Under the pieces are notes generated by a model that was not told the origin of the DNA, did no database searches, and saw nothing but the letters and a program-made list of their open reading frames with translations. Position numbers and translations under genes: made by a program. From NCBI RefSeq assembly GCF_000820765.1, contig NZ_CCYH01000018.1, forward strand, positions 85,120 to 149,119: a DNA stretch of 64,000 bases. The letters are read 5' to 3'. Source of the DNA: Candidatus Soleaferrea massiliensis AP7 (GTDB taxonomy: Bacteria > Bacillota > Clostridia > Oscillospirales > Ruminococcaceae). Numbering within the stretch: position 1 is the first letter of the stretch; each line of letters begins with the position of its first letter. Positions 36,580 to 45,332 of this stretch are shown here, piece by piece.

Positions 36580-37632
36580 GTGGCAAACACAGTTGCAGCA
36601 GAAAAAAAGTCGTTTGACTTTAAAAATTTTCTATTAAATAACGGTATTTATATCGCGTTGCTTTTGATGATTGTTGTTGTCATCATTTTGAAACCGGGTT
36701 TTGCAACCTTTAAAACACTGACCAACATCATGGGTCAGTCTTCTACACGTTTGATCATTGCGTTGGGTGTTGCGCCGACCATCATCCTTCTCGGTACCGA
36801 CCTTTCCGTCGGACGTATCGTCGGTCTTTGTGCGGTTATCTCCGCATCCCTGTTGCAGTCCGCAACCGCTCCGGATGCGTTCTATCCGGGACTTGGTCCG
36901 GTATTCATCCTGCTTCCGTGGCTTCTGGTCATGGTAATCGGCGGCCTGTTCGGTGCGCTGAATGGCTTCGGTGTTGCATTCCTGAAAATGCACGCATTCG
37001 TTGTCACCTTGGGTACGCAGTTGATCGCATATGGTACGGCATCCCTGTACTTCGATAAACCGGGACGCGGTGCTACCCCGATCGGAAGCCTTGATAAAGG
37101 TTATACCGAACTCGGCGGCGGTTCCATTACGCTGATCTCCGGCGGTAAATACTGGGGTAAATTGTCCATTCCGTTCATCTTCATGATTGCTGCGGTTGTC
37201 ACCGTGTTGATCTGGATCCTCTGGAATAAGACCAGACTTGGTAAAAACATGTACGCAGTTGGCGGTAACCCGGAAGCAGCGATTGTATCCGGTGTCAGCT
37301 ACAACAAGACCATCATGTTCTTCTACACCCTCGCTGGTGTTTGCTACGGTTTCGCCGCTCTGCTTGAGGCAGGACGTGTCGGTTCCGCGACAAACAACAT
37401 GGGTCTGAACTACGAGTTGGATGCGATCTCCGCCTGCGTCGTCGGTGGTGTATCGTTCGCCGGAGGTGTTGGTACCGTACCGGGCGTTATCCTCGGCGTG
37501 TTCATCTTCCAGTTCCTGAACTACGGACTTGCATTCATTGGTATCTCCCCGTATGTTCAGAACATCATCAAAGGTGTCATCGTTATCACCGCAGTTGCGA
37601 TCGATACTCGTAAATATCTGAAGAAGAAATAA
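36580..37632 (+). CDS. mglC: Galactose/methyl-galactoside permease MglC
   Basis: About 350 residues, a polytopic CUT2 permease. The sequence shows about ten hydrophobic helices and the BPD_transp_2 signature around GLFGALNGFGVAFLKMHAFV and TLGTQLIAYG; the C-terminal AGGVGTVPGVILGVFIFQ loop is the conserved ATPase contact. The GTG at 36580 (MANTVAAEKKSF) is favoured because AAGGGG precedes it at good spacing; GTG 36571 is in frame. The unusually long loop after TM5 (GRGATPIGSLDKGYTELGGG...) is as in other MglC proteins. It ends the mglBAC operon at a strong terminator. Confidence 0.93.
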   Translation: MANTVAAEKKSFDFKNFLLNNGIYIALLLMIVVVIILKPGFATFKTLTNIMGQSSTRLIIALGVAPTIILLGTDLSVGRIVGLCAVISASLLQSATAPDAFYPGLGPVFILLPWLLVMVIGGLFGALNGFGVAFLKMHAFVVTLGTQLIAYGTASLYFDKPGRGATPIGSLDKGYTELGGGSITLISGGKYWGKLSIPFIFMIAAVVTVLIWILWNKTRLGKNMYAVGGNPEAAIVSGVSYNKTIMFFYTLAGVCYGFAALLEAGRVGSATNNMGLNYELDAISACVVGGVSFAGGVGTVPGVILGVFIFQFLNYGLAFIGISPYVQNIIKGVIVITAVAIDTRKYLKKK

Positions 37633-37649
37633 TCTATATCAGATTATCA

Positions 37650-37682
37650 GAACCCGATTCGAAAGAATCGGGTTCTTTTTTG
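37650..37682 (+). terminator. Terminator of mglBAC
   Basis: GAACCCGATTC (37650-37660), GAAA tetraloop, GAATCGGGTTC (37665-37675), then TTTTTT. Confidence 0.95.
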
Positions 37683-37776
37683 TGTGTAGAAAGAGTATAC
37701 GCGATGGCTGAAGATATAAATGGACAGGCAGTGGGGATGGAAGTGGATGATTCCTTAAAAATTTCATGACTCTTTT

Positions 37777-37805
37777 ATATTGTAGACCACTTTGTGGACT
37801 ATAAT
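37777..37805 (+). promoter_or_regulatory. murE-like promoter with palindrome in the spacer
   Basis: A perfect TATAAT (37800-37805) has a weak -35 (ATATTG, 37777-37782). The spacer is filled by TAGACCAC-TTT-GTGGACTA (37783-37801), a near-palindrome that looks like a repressor or activator site. Confidence 0.5.
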
Positions 37806-37866
37806 ATAACTACTTATATATGGAACGATGTGGTGTGTCATCAAGAAAAAAGAGGAGAGAATCAAC

Positions 37867-39363
37867 ATGGGGAAGTTTACAATCACGCTGTCCAAGCTTC
37901 TGGAGGCTTTAAAAAATTATGATCTGGTGGTGGATTATACCATCTATCAAAACTTTGCGGATATAAATATCGATTATATTTCATATAATTCTAAAGACAT
38001 CCATCCCGGCAGCCTGTTCATCTGCAAGGGATTTGGTTTTAAGGAACAATATTTGAAACAGGCGCTGGAAAACGGGGCAATCGCCTATATCGCCGAACAG
38101 CATTATGAGGATGTCCCGAAGGATGTGCCCTATATTCAGGTAAAAGATTCCCGCAAAGCGATGTCGATTATTGCCATTGCCTACTATGACCGGCCGTTTG
38201 AGAAGATCAACATCGTCGGCATCACCGGAACGAAGGGGAAGACCACCACCACCTACTATGTGAAAAACATTCTGGATGCCTCCCGCAAAAGGCCGACCGC
38301 CATCTTTTCAACAGTGGAGATGTTTACCGGAAAGGAAAGCGAAGAGGCGCATCTGACCACGCCGGAGTCGATCGATCTGCAGCAGCACTTCGACGACATC
38401 CTGGAGAACGGATTGGATCAGCTCACAATGGAGGTCTCCTCGCAGGCTTACAAGCTCAGCCGCGTTTACGGGATGGATTTTGACGTCGGTGTGTTCCTGA
38501 ATATCTCGGAGGACCACATCAGCCCGGTGGAGCATGAGGATTTTGAAGATTATCTCTCCTGTAAAATAGAGTTTATCAAACACTGCCGCACCGCGATCAT
38601 CAACGGAGAGACCCGGGAATTCGACCGGGTGTGGAAAGCGGCAGAGGAAAACTGCCAGCGCGTATATACATATGGTACAAACGATAGCTTTGACTACTAT
38701 GTGGAAAATATCCGGCGGCAGGATGGCTGGATGTATTTCGATATCTGCACCAAGGACTATAAAAAAACATTCCGCACCGGGATGGAAGGCCGCTTCAATG
38801 CGGAGAATGCCCTGGCGGCGTTTGCGGTGGCAAAGGTTATGGGCATCGACGACGCGTCAATCGCCAGGGGCTTGGAGATCACCGAGGTTCCGGGAAGAAT
38901 GAATGTCTACCGCGGACAGGGAAAGATGGTGATTGTGGACTATGCGCACAATTACCTGAGCTTTTCACGGCTGTATGAATCGCTGAAGCTCGACTATCCG
39001 GGCCAGAAGATCATCGCGGTCTTTGGATGCCCGGGCGGCAAGGCCTATCTGAGAAGAAGGGATATCGGCACCCTTTCAGGTGAGAATGCGCAGCAGATCT
39101 ATCTGACGGCCGAGGACCCGCAGTTCGAGGATGTGACCGAGATCTGTGAGGATATCGCCAATTACCTGAAGCCCTATCATGTGCCGTATGAGATTGTACC
39201 GGACCGCAAGACGGCCATTGAAAAGGCCATTCGGGAAGCGCTGCCGGGTGACATCCTGCTGATTGCCGGCAAGGGTGAGGAAACCTATCAGAAGGTACGC
39301 GGCGAATATGTTCCCTATGAATCCGATGTTGTCATAGCTAAAAAATGCCTGCATCTCCTTTGA
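37867..39363 (+). CDS. MurE-like UDP-MurNAc-tripeptide ligase
   Basis: 498 residues, an ATP-dependent Mur ligase of the MurE type, which adds the third amino acid to UDP-MurNAc-L-Ala-D-Glu. The N-terminal nucleotide-sugar domain shows DSRKAM; the P-loop GITGTKGKTTTT is at about 119-130 (K125); NISEDHISPVEH and YAHNYLSF follow. The motif that selects the third residue, DNPR in diaminopimelate-adding MurE, is here EDPQ (416-419), so the usual Arg is missing and a different substrate is likely. ATG 37867 follows GGAGAG. A FemAB-like gene begins 57 bp downstream and probably shares its transcript. Confidence 0.85.
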   Translation: MGKFTITLSKLLEALKNYDLVVDYTIYQNFADINIDYISYNSKDIHPGSLFICKGFGFKEQYLKQALENGAIAYIAEQHYEDVPKDVPYIQVKDSRKAMSIIAIAYYDRPFEKINIVGITGTKGKTTTTYYVKNILDASRKRPTAIFSTVEMFTGKESEEAHLTTPESIDLQQHFDDILENGLDQLTMEVSSQAYKLSRVYGMDFDVGVFLNISEDHISPVEHEDFEDYLSCKIEFIKHCRTAIINGETREFDRVWKAAEENCQRVYTYGTNDSFDYYVENIRRQDGWMYFDICTKDYKKTFRTGMEGRFNAENALAAFAVAKVMGIDDASIARGLEITEVPGRMNVYRGQGKMVIVDYAHNYLSFSRLYESLKLDYPGQKIIAVFGCPGGKAYLRRRDIGTLSGENAQQIYLTAEDPQFEDVTEICEDIANYLKPYHVPYEIVPDRKTAIEKAIREALPGDILLIAGKGEETYQKVRGEYVPYESDVVIAKKCLHLL

Positions 39364-39419
39364 GCTGCAGCTTCTATATTGCCGCTTGACGGCAGAAACT
39401 ATTTTTTTGAGGTGAGCAG

Positions 39420-40466
39420 ATGCCTGTATTGGATAGAACTGATAATCAGATGGTCGAAAAATACAATGCGTATATGAAAAACAGTCCCTATGCGAATGTG
39501 ACGCAGGATATTGCCTGGAGCAGGGTCAAAAGCGACTGGGATAACGAACAGGTTTATCTGGAAGAGAATGGTGAGATCATAGCCGGTATGTCCCTGATCA
39601 TCAAAAAGGTCATCGGCGGCTATGCGATGATGTACGCCCCGCGCGGACCGGTATGCGATGTCTATGACACCGAGCTGGTGCAAAGGCTGGTCGATGAGGC
39701 GGATCCCCTTGCCAAAAAGTACAATGCGTTTGTGCTGCGTTTGGACCCGGAGATTGTCATCGACGACAAGCTGGGCGCGGCCTATGAAACGCTGGGGTTT
39801 CAGGTGCGCAACCGGAAATTCGGCAAGGCACAGCTGGTGCAGCCGCGCTTTAACATGGTTCTGCATCTGGACGGAAAATCGCCGGAGGAGCTGATGAAGC
39901 AGTTCAGCGAAAAGACGCGGTACAACATCCGGCTGTCCAGCCGTAAGGGCATCACGGTGCGGTATTCCAGAGAGGAAGAGGACCTCAAAACCTTCTATGA
40001 GATTTACCGTATCACAACCGAGCGTGACAGGATCGGCTCAAGGCCGTATGAATATTTTAAACGGATGCTGGATGCATACGAGGGCGACCAGCTGCGCATC
40101 TATTTGGCGGAGCATGAGGGAGAGGCGCTTTCCGGAGCCATCTGCCTGAACTACGGTCCAAAGATGTTCTACATCTATGGCGCCAGCTCCAACGTCAAAC
40201 GCAACCTGATGCCGAACTATGCGAATCAATGGGCCATGATCCAGTGGGCGCTCGAAGAAAAGAAGAAGCTCTACGACTTCGGCGGCGTGTTCCATCTGAC
40301 CAAGGAGGATGGACTGTTCAAATTCAAGGAGGGCTTCTGCCGTCAGGAAGGCGCGACCGAATACATCGGGGAGTTTGACCGGGTTTATAAGAAGCCGATC
40401 TATATGGCGTTTGAAAAGATCAAGCCCGCGGCCATGCGGCTGAGAATGAGCCTGCATAAGAAATAA
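39420..40466 (+). CDS. FemAB/FemX-type peptidoglycan branch transferase
   Basis: 348 residues of two GNAT-like halves, as in FemX/MurM proteins that use aminoacyl-tRNA to build side bridges on lipid II. Characteristic pieces are YANVTQDIAW, MYAPRGPVCD, KTRYNIRLSSRKGI and YDFGGVFHLTKEDGLFKFKEGF (the family C-terminal motif with YDFGG). AGGTGAGCAG precedes the ATG. Its position directly after the MurE-like ligase suggests both act on the same stem peptide. The amino acid transferred cannot be read from sequence; Ala, Ser or Gly are typical. Confidence 0.9.
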   Translation: MPVLDRTDNQMVEKYNAYMKNSPYANVTQDIAWSRVKSDWDNEQVYLEENGEIIAGMSLIIKKVIGGYAMMYAPRGPVCDVYDTELVQRLVDEADPLAKKYNAFVLRLDPEIVIDDKLGAAYETLGFQVRNRKFGKAQLVQPRFNMVLHLDGKSPEELMKQFSEKTRYNIRLSSRKGITVRYSREEEDLKTFYEIYRITTERDRIGSRPYEYFKRMLDAYEGDQLRIYLAEHEGEALSGAICLNYGPKMFYIYGASSNVKRNLMPNYANQWAMIQWALEEKKKLYDFGGVFHLTKEDGLFKFKEGFCRQEGATEYIGEFDRVYKKPIYMAFEKIKPAAMRLRMSLHKK

Positions 40467-40553
40467 TCACAGCCGGACAGCGTAGATGATCGACGGGCTT
40501 GTTTGAGAGAACCGGGCAGTCATGGATACGGTCTGTTTCTGCAAAAAAGTGAA

Positions 40554-40604
40554 ACAAGAAAACCAAACCATTCCGGGCGGGATTGGTTTGGTTTTCTTGT
40601 AAAG
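40554..40604 (+). terminator. Terminator of the murE-femAB pair
   Basis: ACAAGAAAACCAAACCA (40554-40570) and its perfect complement (40584-40600) form a long stem with a CC/GG-bearing loop, with T-rich sequence on the 3' arm. Confidence 0.8.
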
Positions 40605-40698
40605 CGCAGCTTTCGGCTGTTGAGACTGGGATAAAAACAGGAAAATGTGTGTTGCTGCTGTTTAGCACAGCGGCGGCATTGGAAAGGGTGTAAAAAAT

Positions 40699-41193
40699 AT
40701 GGCATCGATTACAAAAACAAATGCGATGCGGATTTTGGAAAAGGAAGGCATTCCTTATCAGCTTTATCATTACGATGGCGATACGTTTGTCGACGGCGTT
40801 TCGGCGGCGGCCAAGATCGGAAAGCCGTGTGAGATGGTATACAAGACGCTTGTGACCATCTCTGCCAATAAGAACATCCATGTCTTTGTCATACCGGTCG
40901 GAAAGGAGCTGCATCTCAAGAAGGCGGCGAAGGCGGTCGGGGAAAAATCCATCGCCATGCTGCCGGCAGCGCAGATCACCCAAGTGACCGGATATATCAA
41001 AGGAGGCTGTTCGCCGGTCGGCATGAAGAAGCGGTATGCCACCGTCATGGATCGTTCGGCGCAGGCGCTGGATACGATCATCTGCAGCGCAGGTAAAAGA
41101 GGGATGCAGATGGAGTTGTCGCCGCGGGCGCTGGCCGGTTTGATCGGCGCCGGTTTTGCGGATGTCGTCATCGGGGACGAAACGGGAAGTTAG
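40699..41193 (+). CDS. ybaK: Cys-tRNA(Pro)/Cys-tRNA(Cys) deacylase YbaK
   Basis: 164 residues, a single YbaK/EbsC editing domain that hydrolyses mischarged Cys-tRNA(Pro). The family features are visible: VYKTLVTISANKNIHVFVIP, the catalytic-lysine strand KTLV, ELHLKKAAKAVGEK, and GYIKGGCSPVGMKKRY with the GxxSP(V/F)G loop. GGAAAGGGTG precedes the ATG. It lies 20 bp upstream of the thioesterase gene, probably in one transcript. Confidence 0.95.
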   Translation: MASITKTNAMRILEKEGIPYQLYHYDGDTFVDGVSAAAKIGKPCEMVYKTLVTISANKNIHVFVIPVGKELHLKKAAKAVGEKSIAMLPAAQITQVTGYIKGGCSPVGMKKRYATVMDRSAQALDTIICSAGKRGMQMELSPRALAGLIGAGFADVVIGDETGS

Positions 41194-41212
41194 CAGAAAG
41201 GAATGGTTCCAA

Positions 41213-41632
41213 ATGATTTCAAAAAGTCACATCACGGTGCGTTATGCGGAGACCGACCAGATGGGGATCACCCACCACAGCGTGTACCCGGTCTGGTATG
41301 AGGTTGCGCGCACCGATTTTATCAAGCAGGTCGGCATGCATTACAGTGAAGTCGAAAAGGCCGGCGTTATGATGCCGCTGGTGTCGCTGGATGTAAAATA
41401 TATGGGCTATACAAAATATGAAGACGAGCTGACGGTCGAGGTATCCATCACGAAGCTCACCGCCGCCCGCATGGAATTTGAATATAAGGTCTATCGCAAT
41501 GGCGGGGACAAGCCGGTCAACATCGGCCACACGGCGCACGCGTGGACCAACAGGGAGATGCGCGTCATCAATCTCAAAAAGACGCATCCGGAGATCTATG
41601 CCATCATGGAGAAGGCGATGCAATCAGTCTGA
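41213..41632 (+). CDS. YbgC/FadM-like acyl-CoA thioesterase
   Basis: 139 residues, a hotdog-fold (4HBT) thioesterase. The family active-site segment is RYAETDQMGITHHSVYPVWYEVARTDF, in which D-Q-M-G-x-x-H-H-S matches the D-x-x-G-x-x-x-(H/N) catalytic pattern. AGAAAGGAATGG precedes the ATG at 41213. The acyl substrate is unknown. Its last 29 bp overlap the 3' end of the convergent comEC gene, so the two genes share coding sequence at their tails. Confidence 0.92.
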   Translation: MISKSHITVRYAETDQMGITHHSVYPVWYEVARTDFIKQVGMHYSEVEKAGVMMPLVSLDVKYMGYTKYEDELTVEVSITKLTAARMEFEYKVYRNGGDKPVNIGHTAHAWTNREMRVINLKKTHPEIYAIMEKAMQSV

Positions 41633-43820
41633 TGCAGTCCTTCTGACGGACAAACAGCGAGGTCGTGTCGTTTTCGGAGAGATCGACAAAGGCTTCGGCC
41701 GTGAAGTTCAGCTGCTGCTTCAGCGTCGCCCTTCTTTCCTGTGAACAGATCAGGACCTGTTCACAGCGCAGCTTGTCGATGCTTCCGGGAAGCTGGTCGT
41801 CAATGATCAGCGTTTCAATCGGGCCTTTGACCAGCGCGTCATAGAGATCCGCCCCGCCGAAGCTGAGCAGCGTGAGGTCGCCGCGGTTTGAAATCAGGAC
41901 GGCCGCGCCGTCTTTCTGTGCGTAGAGGTCGATGACAAAATCGCTGGAAAGCGCAATCTGCAGATTGTTCAGTTCCTCCACCCTCCGCGGCTGCTCAGGC
42001 TGATACAACTGAATATCCTTTGGAAGAATCCAGGTATCCGCTTCAAGTTCTGTCCGACGGAACACGGCGGATTCTTTGCTGTGGCTGCCGGAAACCGGGA
42101 GGATGATGAGGTCCAGCTTTTTGATGCCGACATTGGCCAGATGGTTCTGGATATGGATGACGGCGGCGTTGTCTTCCAGCGTACCGATCAGGATATGCTT
42201 CCCGCTGTGGCTGACCAGCACATTCTCTCCATAGATCGTATTGAAGATGGTGTAGGTGCTGACATCCCGCATCAGGAGCTGATAGGAGAGGATGCCGGCG
42301 CACAGCACGGTGCAGGACAGCAGCAGCGCGCAGACGACGGTTCTGGCTTTCCGGCTGCGGAAAATCGCATAGAGCATCATGATGAAAAAGCCTATTAAGA
42401 AGATTTTGACGAAGCCGTAGTCGGCGTTGACCCTAGCATACGGGACCGACGCGATCAGCTGGCAGACGGTGGTGCAGATTGTGACAAAGAAGCTGCCGGC
42501 AAATCCGCAGATTGTGGAAAGCAGGGAGAGGAACGGGACAAAGGAAAAGATCAGCATCAAAGCGCCGAAGGCCAGTACATACGGCATCAGCGGGATGACC
42601 AGCAGGTTTCCGAACATCGCCAGCGGCGTGACGGATCCGAACTGAAAGATCAGCACCGGCAGGGTCAGAAAAACCGCCGACCAGGTGCGCGCAAAGCTTT
42701 CGGTCAGAATCCGAAGTTTGGACGCGATTTTGAACCGCTGTGTCAGAAAGTCAGTGATCTTGCCGGGAAACAGGATCAGGCCGAGCGTGGACAGAAACGA
42801 AAGCTGAAAGCTGGTGCTGCAGGCCGCGTAGGGATTCGGCAGGCAGAGCAGCAGCGCGGCCAGTCCAAGCGCGTTGAGCGTGTCGTTTTCCCGGTTCAGC
42901 AGGATGGACAGAAAATACATCGTCGCCATAATGCCCGCGCGCATGGCGGAATACCGGAAACCGATCAGCGTGATATAGAACCACAGGATCAGAATGGAGA
43001 TCAGTGCGGCCGGCTTGCGGCGGATTCGGCACAGGCACAGCAGGGAGAACAGCGTGATGACAAACAGGTTGATGTGCAGGCCGGAGATGGCAAGAACATG
43101 GTAGACCCCCGCGTTGGAATAGGCGGTTCCGACATCGTAATCGAGCTGGTCGGTCCTGCCGAGCAGCACCGCGCTGAGTACACCGGCCTGATAGCCCGGA
43201 ACCGTATCGTGGATGCGCCGATTCAGTTCCTCGTTCAGATCATAGATCCATTTGCCCATAGAGGGCTTGGCAGCCTCCAAAACCTGTGCATCGGTGATGG
43301 TCCCGCATACGCTGATGCCGCGTGAACGGTAGTATGCTTCATAATAATTGCTCTGCCCGCGGACCTTGGCGGTGGTTTCGATCTTCTCGTAAGCATCGAT
43401 TTCCAGCGGTCGGTAACAGCGCAGCAGCACGGTGTCATTCGATAAAACATCCTGATCCGGGTCGATCTTTACAAGATAATCGGTTGCGTTTCCCTGTTTG
43501 GTGATGTCTTTAACGGTTCCGACGACCGCAAAGGTGCTCCCTTCCTTTGGTGAAACCGGATCGAACCGCAGTGTTTTGCACAGGAAGAACGAAAGAATCG
43601 CCGCACAGACCGTGATCAGAACAGCGGCGGCGGTGATCGCGCGCGGGCGCAGGACATCAAAGGCGGGGTCTTTGCGCTGGAACAGTACATACAGTCCCAG
43701 AATGGACAACAAAACAAGTCCCAGTACGCCCAGGGATAACCCCAGACTGACACTGAGACAGCTTACAATGGCAAGGGTGATAAACCAGGTGCATCCGATC
43801 AGGGCGAGCGGCCTTTTCAT
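41604..43820 (-). CDS. comEC: ComEC/Rec2-family membrane protein with degenerate C-terminal domain
   Basis: 738 residues. ComEC forms the inner-membrane DNA channel in natural transformation. N-terminal helices, an OB-like DUF4131 region (about 95-190), the Competence domain (VLAISGLHINLFVITLFSLL) and about ten helices up to about 525 are visible. The C-terminal part is a metallo-beta-lactamase-like domain, but where the family has THxHxDH this protein reads LPVSGSHSKES, so the metal site is lost. Either DNA degradation is done by another protein or the gene is decaying. No other com genes are in the window. AAAGGATG precedes the ATG. Confidence 0.9.
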   Translation of the reverse strand: MKRPLALIGCTWFITLAIVSCLSVSLGLSLGVLGLVLLSILGLYVLFQRKDPAFDVLRPRAITAAAVLITVCAAILSFFLCKTLRFDPVSPKEGSTFAVVGTVKDITKQGNATDYLVKIDPDQDVLSNDTVLLRCYRPLEIDAYEKIETTAKVRGQSNYYEAYYRSRGISVCGTITDAQVLEAAKPSMGKWIYDLNEELNRRIHDTVPGYQAGVLSAVLLGRTDQLDYDVGTAYSNAGVYHVLAISGLHINLFVITLFSLLCLCRIRRKPAALISILILWFYITLIGFRYSAMRAGIMATMYFLSILLNRENDTLNALGLAALLLCLPNPYAACSTSFQLSFLSTLGLILFPGKITDFLTQRFKIASKLRILTESFARTWSAVFLTLPVLIFQFGSVTPLAMFGNLLVIPLMPYVLAFGALMLIFSFVPFLSLLSTICGFAGSFFVTICTTVCQLIASVPYARVNADYGFVKIFLIGFFIMMLYAIFRSRKARTVVCALLLSCTVLCAGILSYQLLMRDVSTYTIFNTIYGENVLVSHSGKHILIGTLEDNAAVIHIQNHLANVGIKKLDLIILPVSGSHSKESAVFRRTELEADTWILPKDIQLYQPEQPRRVEELNNLQIALSSDFVIDLYAQKDGAAVLISNRGDLTLLSFGGADLYDALVKGPIETLIIDDQLPGSIDKLRCEQVLICSQERRATLKQQLNFTAEAFVDLSENDTTSLFVRQKDCIRLIASPSP

Positions 43821-43866
43821 GGATGTTCATCCTTTCTGTTGGGCTCGCGGATAGGCGTAGAAGGTT

Positions 43867-44074
43867 GTACTTGATAAGGAGACGGAACGACGATTGTACC
43901 AAGATGATATTGGTATGCAGAAGGAAACAGAACAGCGGCTGTATCAGGAAGATATTGGTATGTAGAAGGAAACAGAACAGCAACTGCATTCAGATGATAT
44001 TGGTTATGCAGGAGAAAACGGAACGACAGCTGTATTAAGATAATATTGGCAACGCAGAAAAAAGGGGTATGGCG
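43867..44074. repeat. 45-bp tandem repeats
   Basis: Units start at 43894, 43939, 43984 (46 bp) and 44030, with a truncated unit before them. The shared core is (T/C)TGTA...GATATTGGTATG.AGAAGG and AACAGAACAGC. Because 45 is a multiple of 3, both strands stay open and would encode 15-residue repeats, but no start with a ribosome-binding site is evident. It sits in the promoter region between comEC and the phosphoribosyltransferase gene. Confidence 0.85.
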
Positions 44075-44156
44075 AAGCTACGATAGACAATAATGCGCTT
44101 GAAAGGGAACTGGTATGAAAACCATCCTATTGACGGGAAAGCCATTCCATTTTGAA

Positions 44157-44199
44157 AAAACCTGTGATATTGTTTCGGGAGAAAAATATCACAGGTTTT
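44157..44199 (-). terminator. Terminator of the phosphoribosyltransferase gene
   Basis: AAAACCTGTGATATT (44157-44171) pairs with AATATCACAGGTTTT (44185-44199). It lies 49 bp past the stop at 44248 and provides a U run on the minus strand. Confidence 0.85.
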
Positions 44200-44247
44200 C
44201 TATACAAATAAAGGAATATCTTCATTACTATACAGGTTGTAAAGCTG

Positions 44248-44787
44248 TTAATCGAAAAACAGCGGCAGATATTCAAGATAGATGATGTCGCCGCGTTTTG
44301 CCGCGTCACCCTCGGCCAATACAGCCGCCTTGCCGGCCACCGTGCCGCCCGATGTGTGAATCAGCTCCTCCATGGCGGCAAGGCTTTCACCGGTGCTGAT
44401 GACATCGTCTACAATCAAAACGCGTTTACCCTTCAAATAATCAACCTCGCTGCCTGCCAGATAAAGCGTTTGGATATGGTCGGTTGTAATCGATTTGACC
44501 TTGACGGAGATCGGGTCCTTCATGTACAGCTTGACGCTTTTGCGCGCCACAATGTACCGTTCGTCCAGATTGCGGGCCATTTCATAGGCCAGCGGAATGC
44601 CTTTGGTTTCGGCTGTCACGATGACATCGTGTTCCGGACATTTTTTAATCAGCTCTTTGGCGCAGACGACGGTCAGCTCCACATCCGAGAACATGACAAA
44701 CGCCGCAATCGACATGTGCTCGTCCGCCTGACAGATCGGAAGCTGACGGGTCAGTCCCGCCACCTCCAGCGTGTAGAAGTCCTGCAT
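44248..44787 (-). CDS. Adenine phosphoribosyltransferase-like protein
   Basis: 179 residues, a type I phosphoribosyltransferase. The PRPP-binding loop RVLIVDDVISTGES is clear, as are VTAETKGIPLAYEMAR and a following RKSVKLYMKDPISV strand, both as in adenine/xanthine phosphoribosyltransferases. It would convert a purine base and PRPP to the nucleotide, or act as a purine-related regulator like PurR relatives without their DNA-binding domain. ATG 44787 is 7 bases after GGGAGG; ATG 44790 is in frame but too close. It is a single gene with its own terminator. Confidence 0.85.
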   Translation of the reverse strand: MQDFYTLEVAGLTRQLPICQADEHMSIAAFVMFSDVELTVVCAKELIKKCPEHDVIVTAETKGIPLAYEMARNLDERYIVARKSVKLYMKDPISVKVKSITTDHIQTLYLAGSEVDYLKGKRVLIVDDVISTGESLAAMEELIHTSGGTVAGKAAVLAEGDAAKRGDIIYLEYLPLFFD

Positions 44788-44923
44788 CATAATACCTCCC
44801 CAGCCGCCCAAATTCGACAGAATTTGCAGGAAAAAGACCAGACAGCCCCTTTCAATCTGTCGAATCAGGCGGAATTTTTCTATTAAAAACCAGATATGCG
44901 TTTTGGTAAACGCCAAAACACCC

Positions 44924-44952
44924 CGAAAAGGCGGATCATCCGCCTTTTCGAA
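44924..44952 (-). terminator. Terminator of the HIT gene
   Basis: CGAAAAGGCGGAT-C-ATCCGCCTTTTCG (44924-44950) is an almost perfect palindrome providing a U run on the minus strand, 20 bp past the HIT stop codon. Confidence 0.82.
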
Positions 44953-44969
44953 GTATCCTGATCAGCCTG

Positions 44970-45308
44970 TCAGCCCGGAGGCCAGGCAAGGTTGCGTTTT
45001 GCCAGCACATGGAAGTGCATGTGGTCAACGGTCTGTCCGCCGTCCTCTCCGACATTGGTCACGACACGGTAGCCGTCTTTAACATCCAGCTCCTTCACGA
45101 GCTTGGCAATGACTTCATAGATATGCGCGACAACGGCGCTGTTTGTCCCATTGATTTCCAGGACCGAACGGATGTGTTCCTTCGGGATGACCAGAAAGTG
45201 CACCGGCGCCTTCGGATCGATGTCGTGGAACGCATAGACCAGTTCGTCTTCATAGATCTTGTTCGACGGGATTTCTCCGGCAATAATTTTACAGAAGATG
45301 CAGTCCAT
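44970..45308 (-). CDS. HIT-family nucleotide-binding protein
   Basis: 112 residues, a histidine-triad protein of the Hint type (purine nucleoside phosphoramidase-like). The triad HMHFHVLA (H-x-H-x-H) is near residue 96 and the N-terminal zinc-like CIFCKIIAGEIPS motif is typical. It is 24 bp downstream of alaS on the same strand and probably belongs to that transcript. The function is housekeeping and not further defined. Confidence 0.95.
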   Translation of the reverse strand: MDCIFCKIIAGEIPSNKIYEDELVYAFHDIDPKAPVHFLVIPKEHIRSVLEINGTNSAVVAHIYEVIAKLVKELDVKDGYRVVTNVGEDGGQTVDHMHFHVLAKRNLAWPPG

Positions 45309-45332
45309 GAAAGCCGCTCCTTTCCTTTTGCT

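Noticed and set aside
43823..44038. A 71-codon frame through the 45-bp repeats
   Set aside because: It is open only because the repeat period is a multiple of three; there is no ribosome-binding site, and the opposite strand is equally open.
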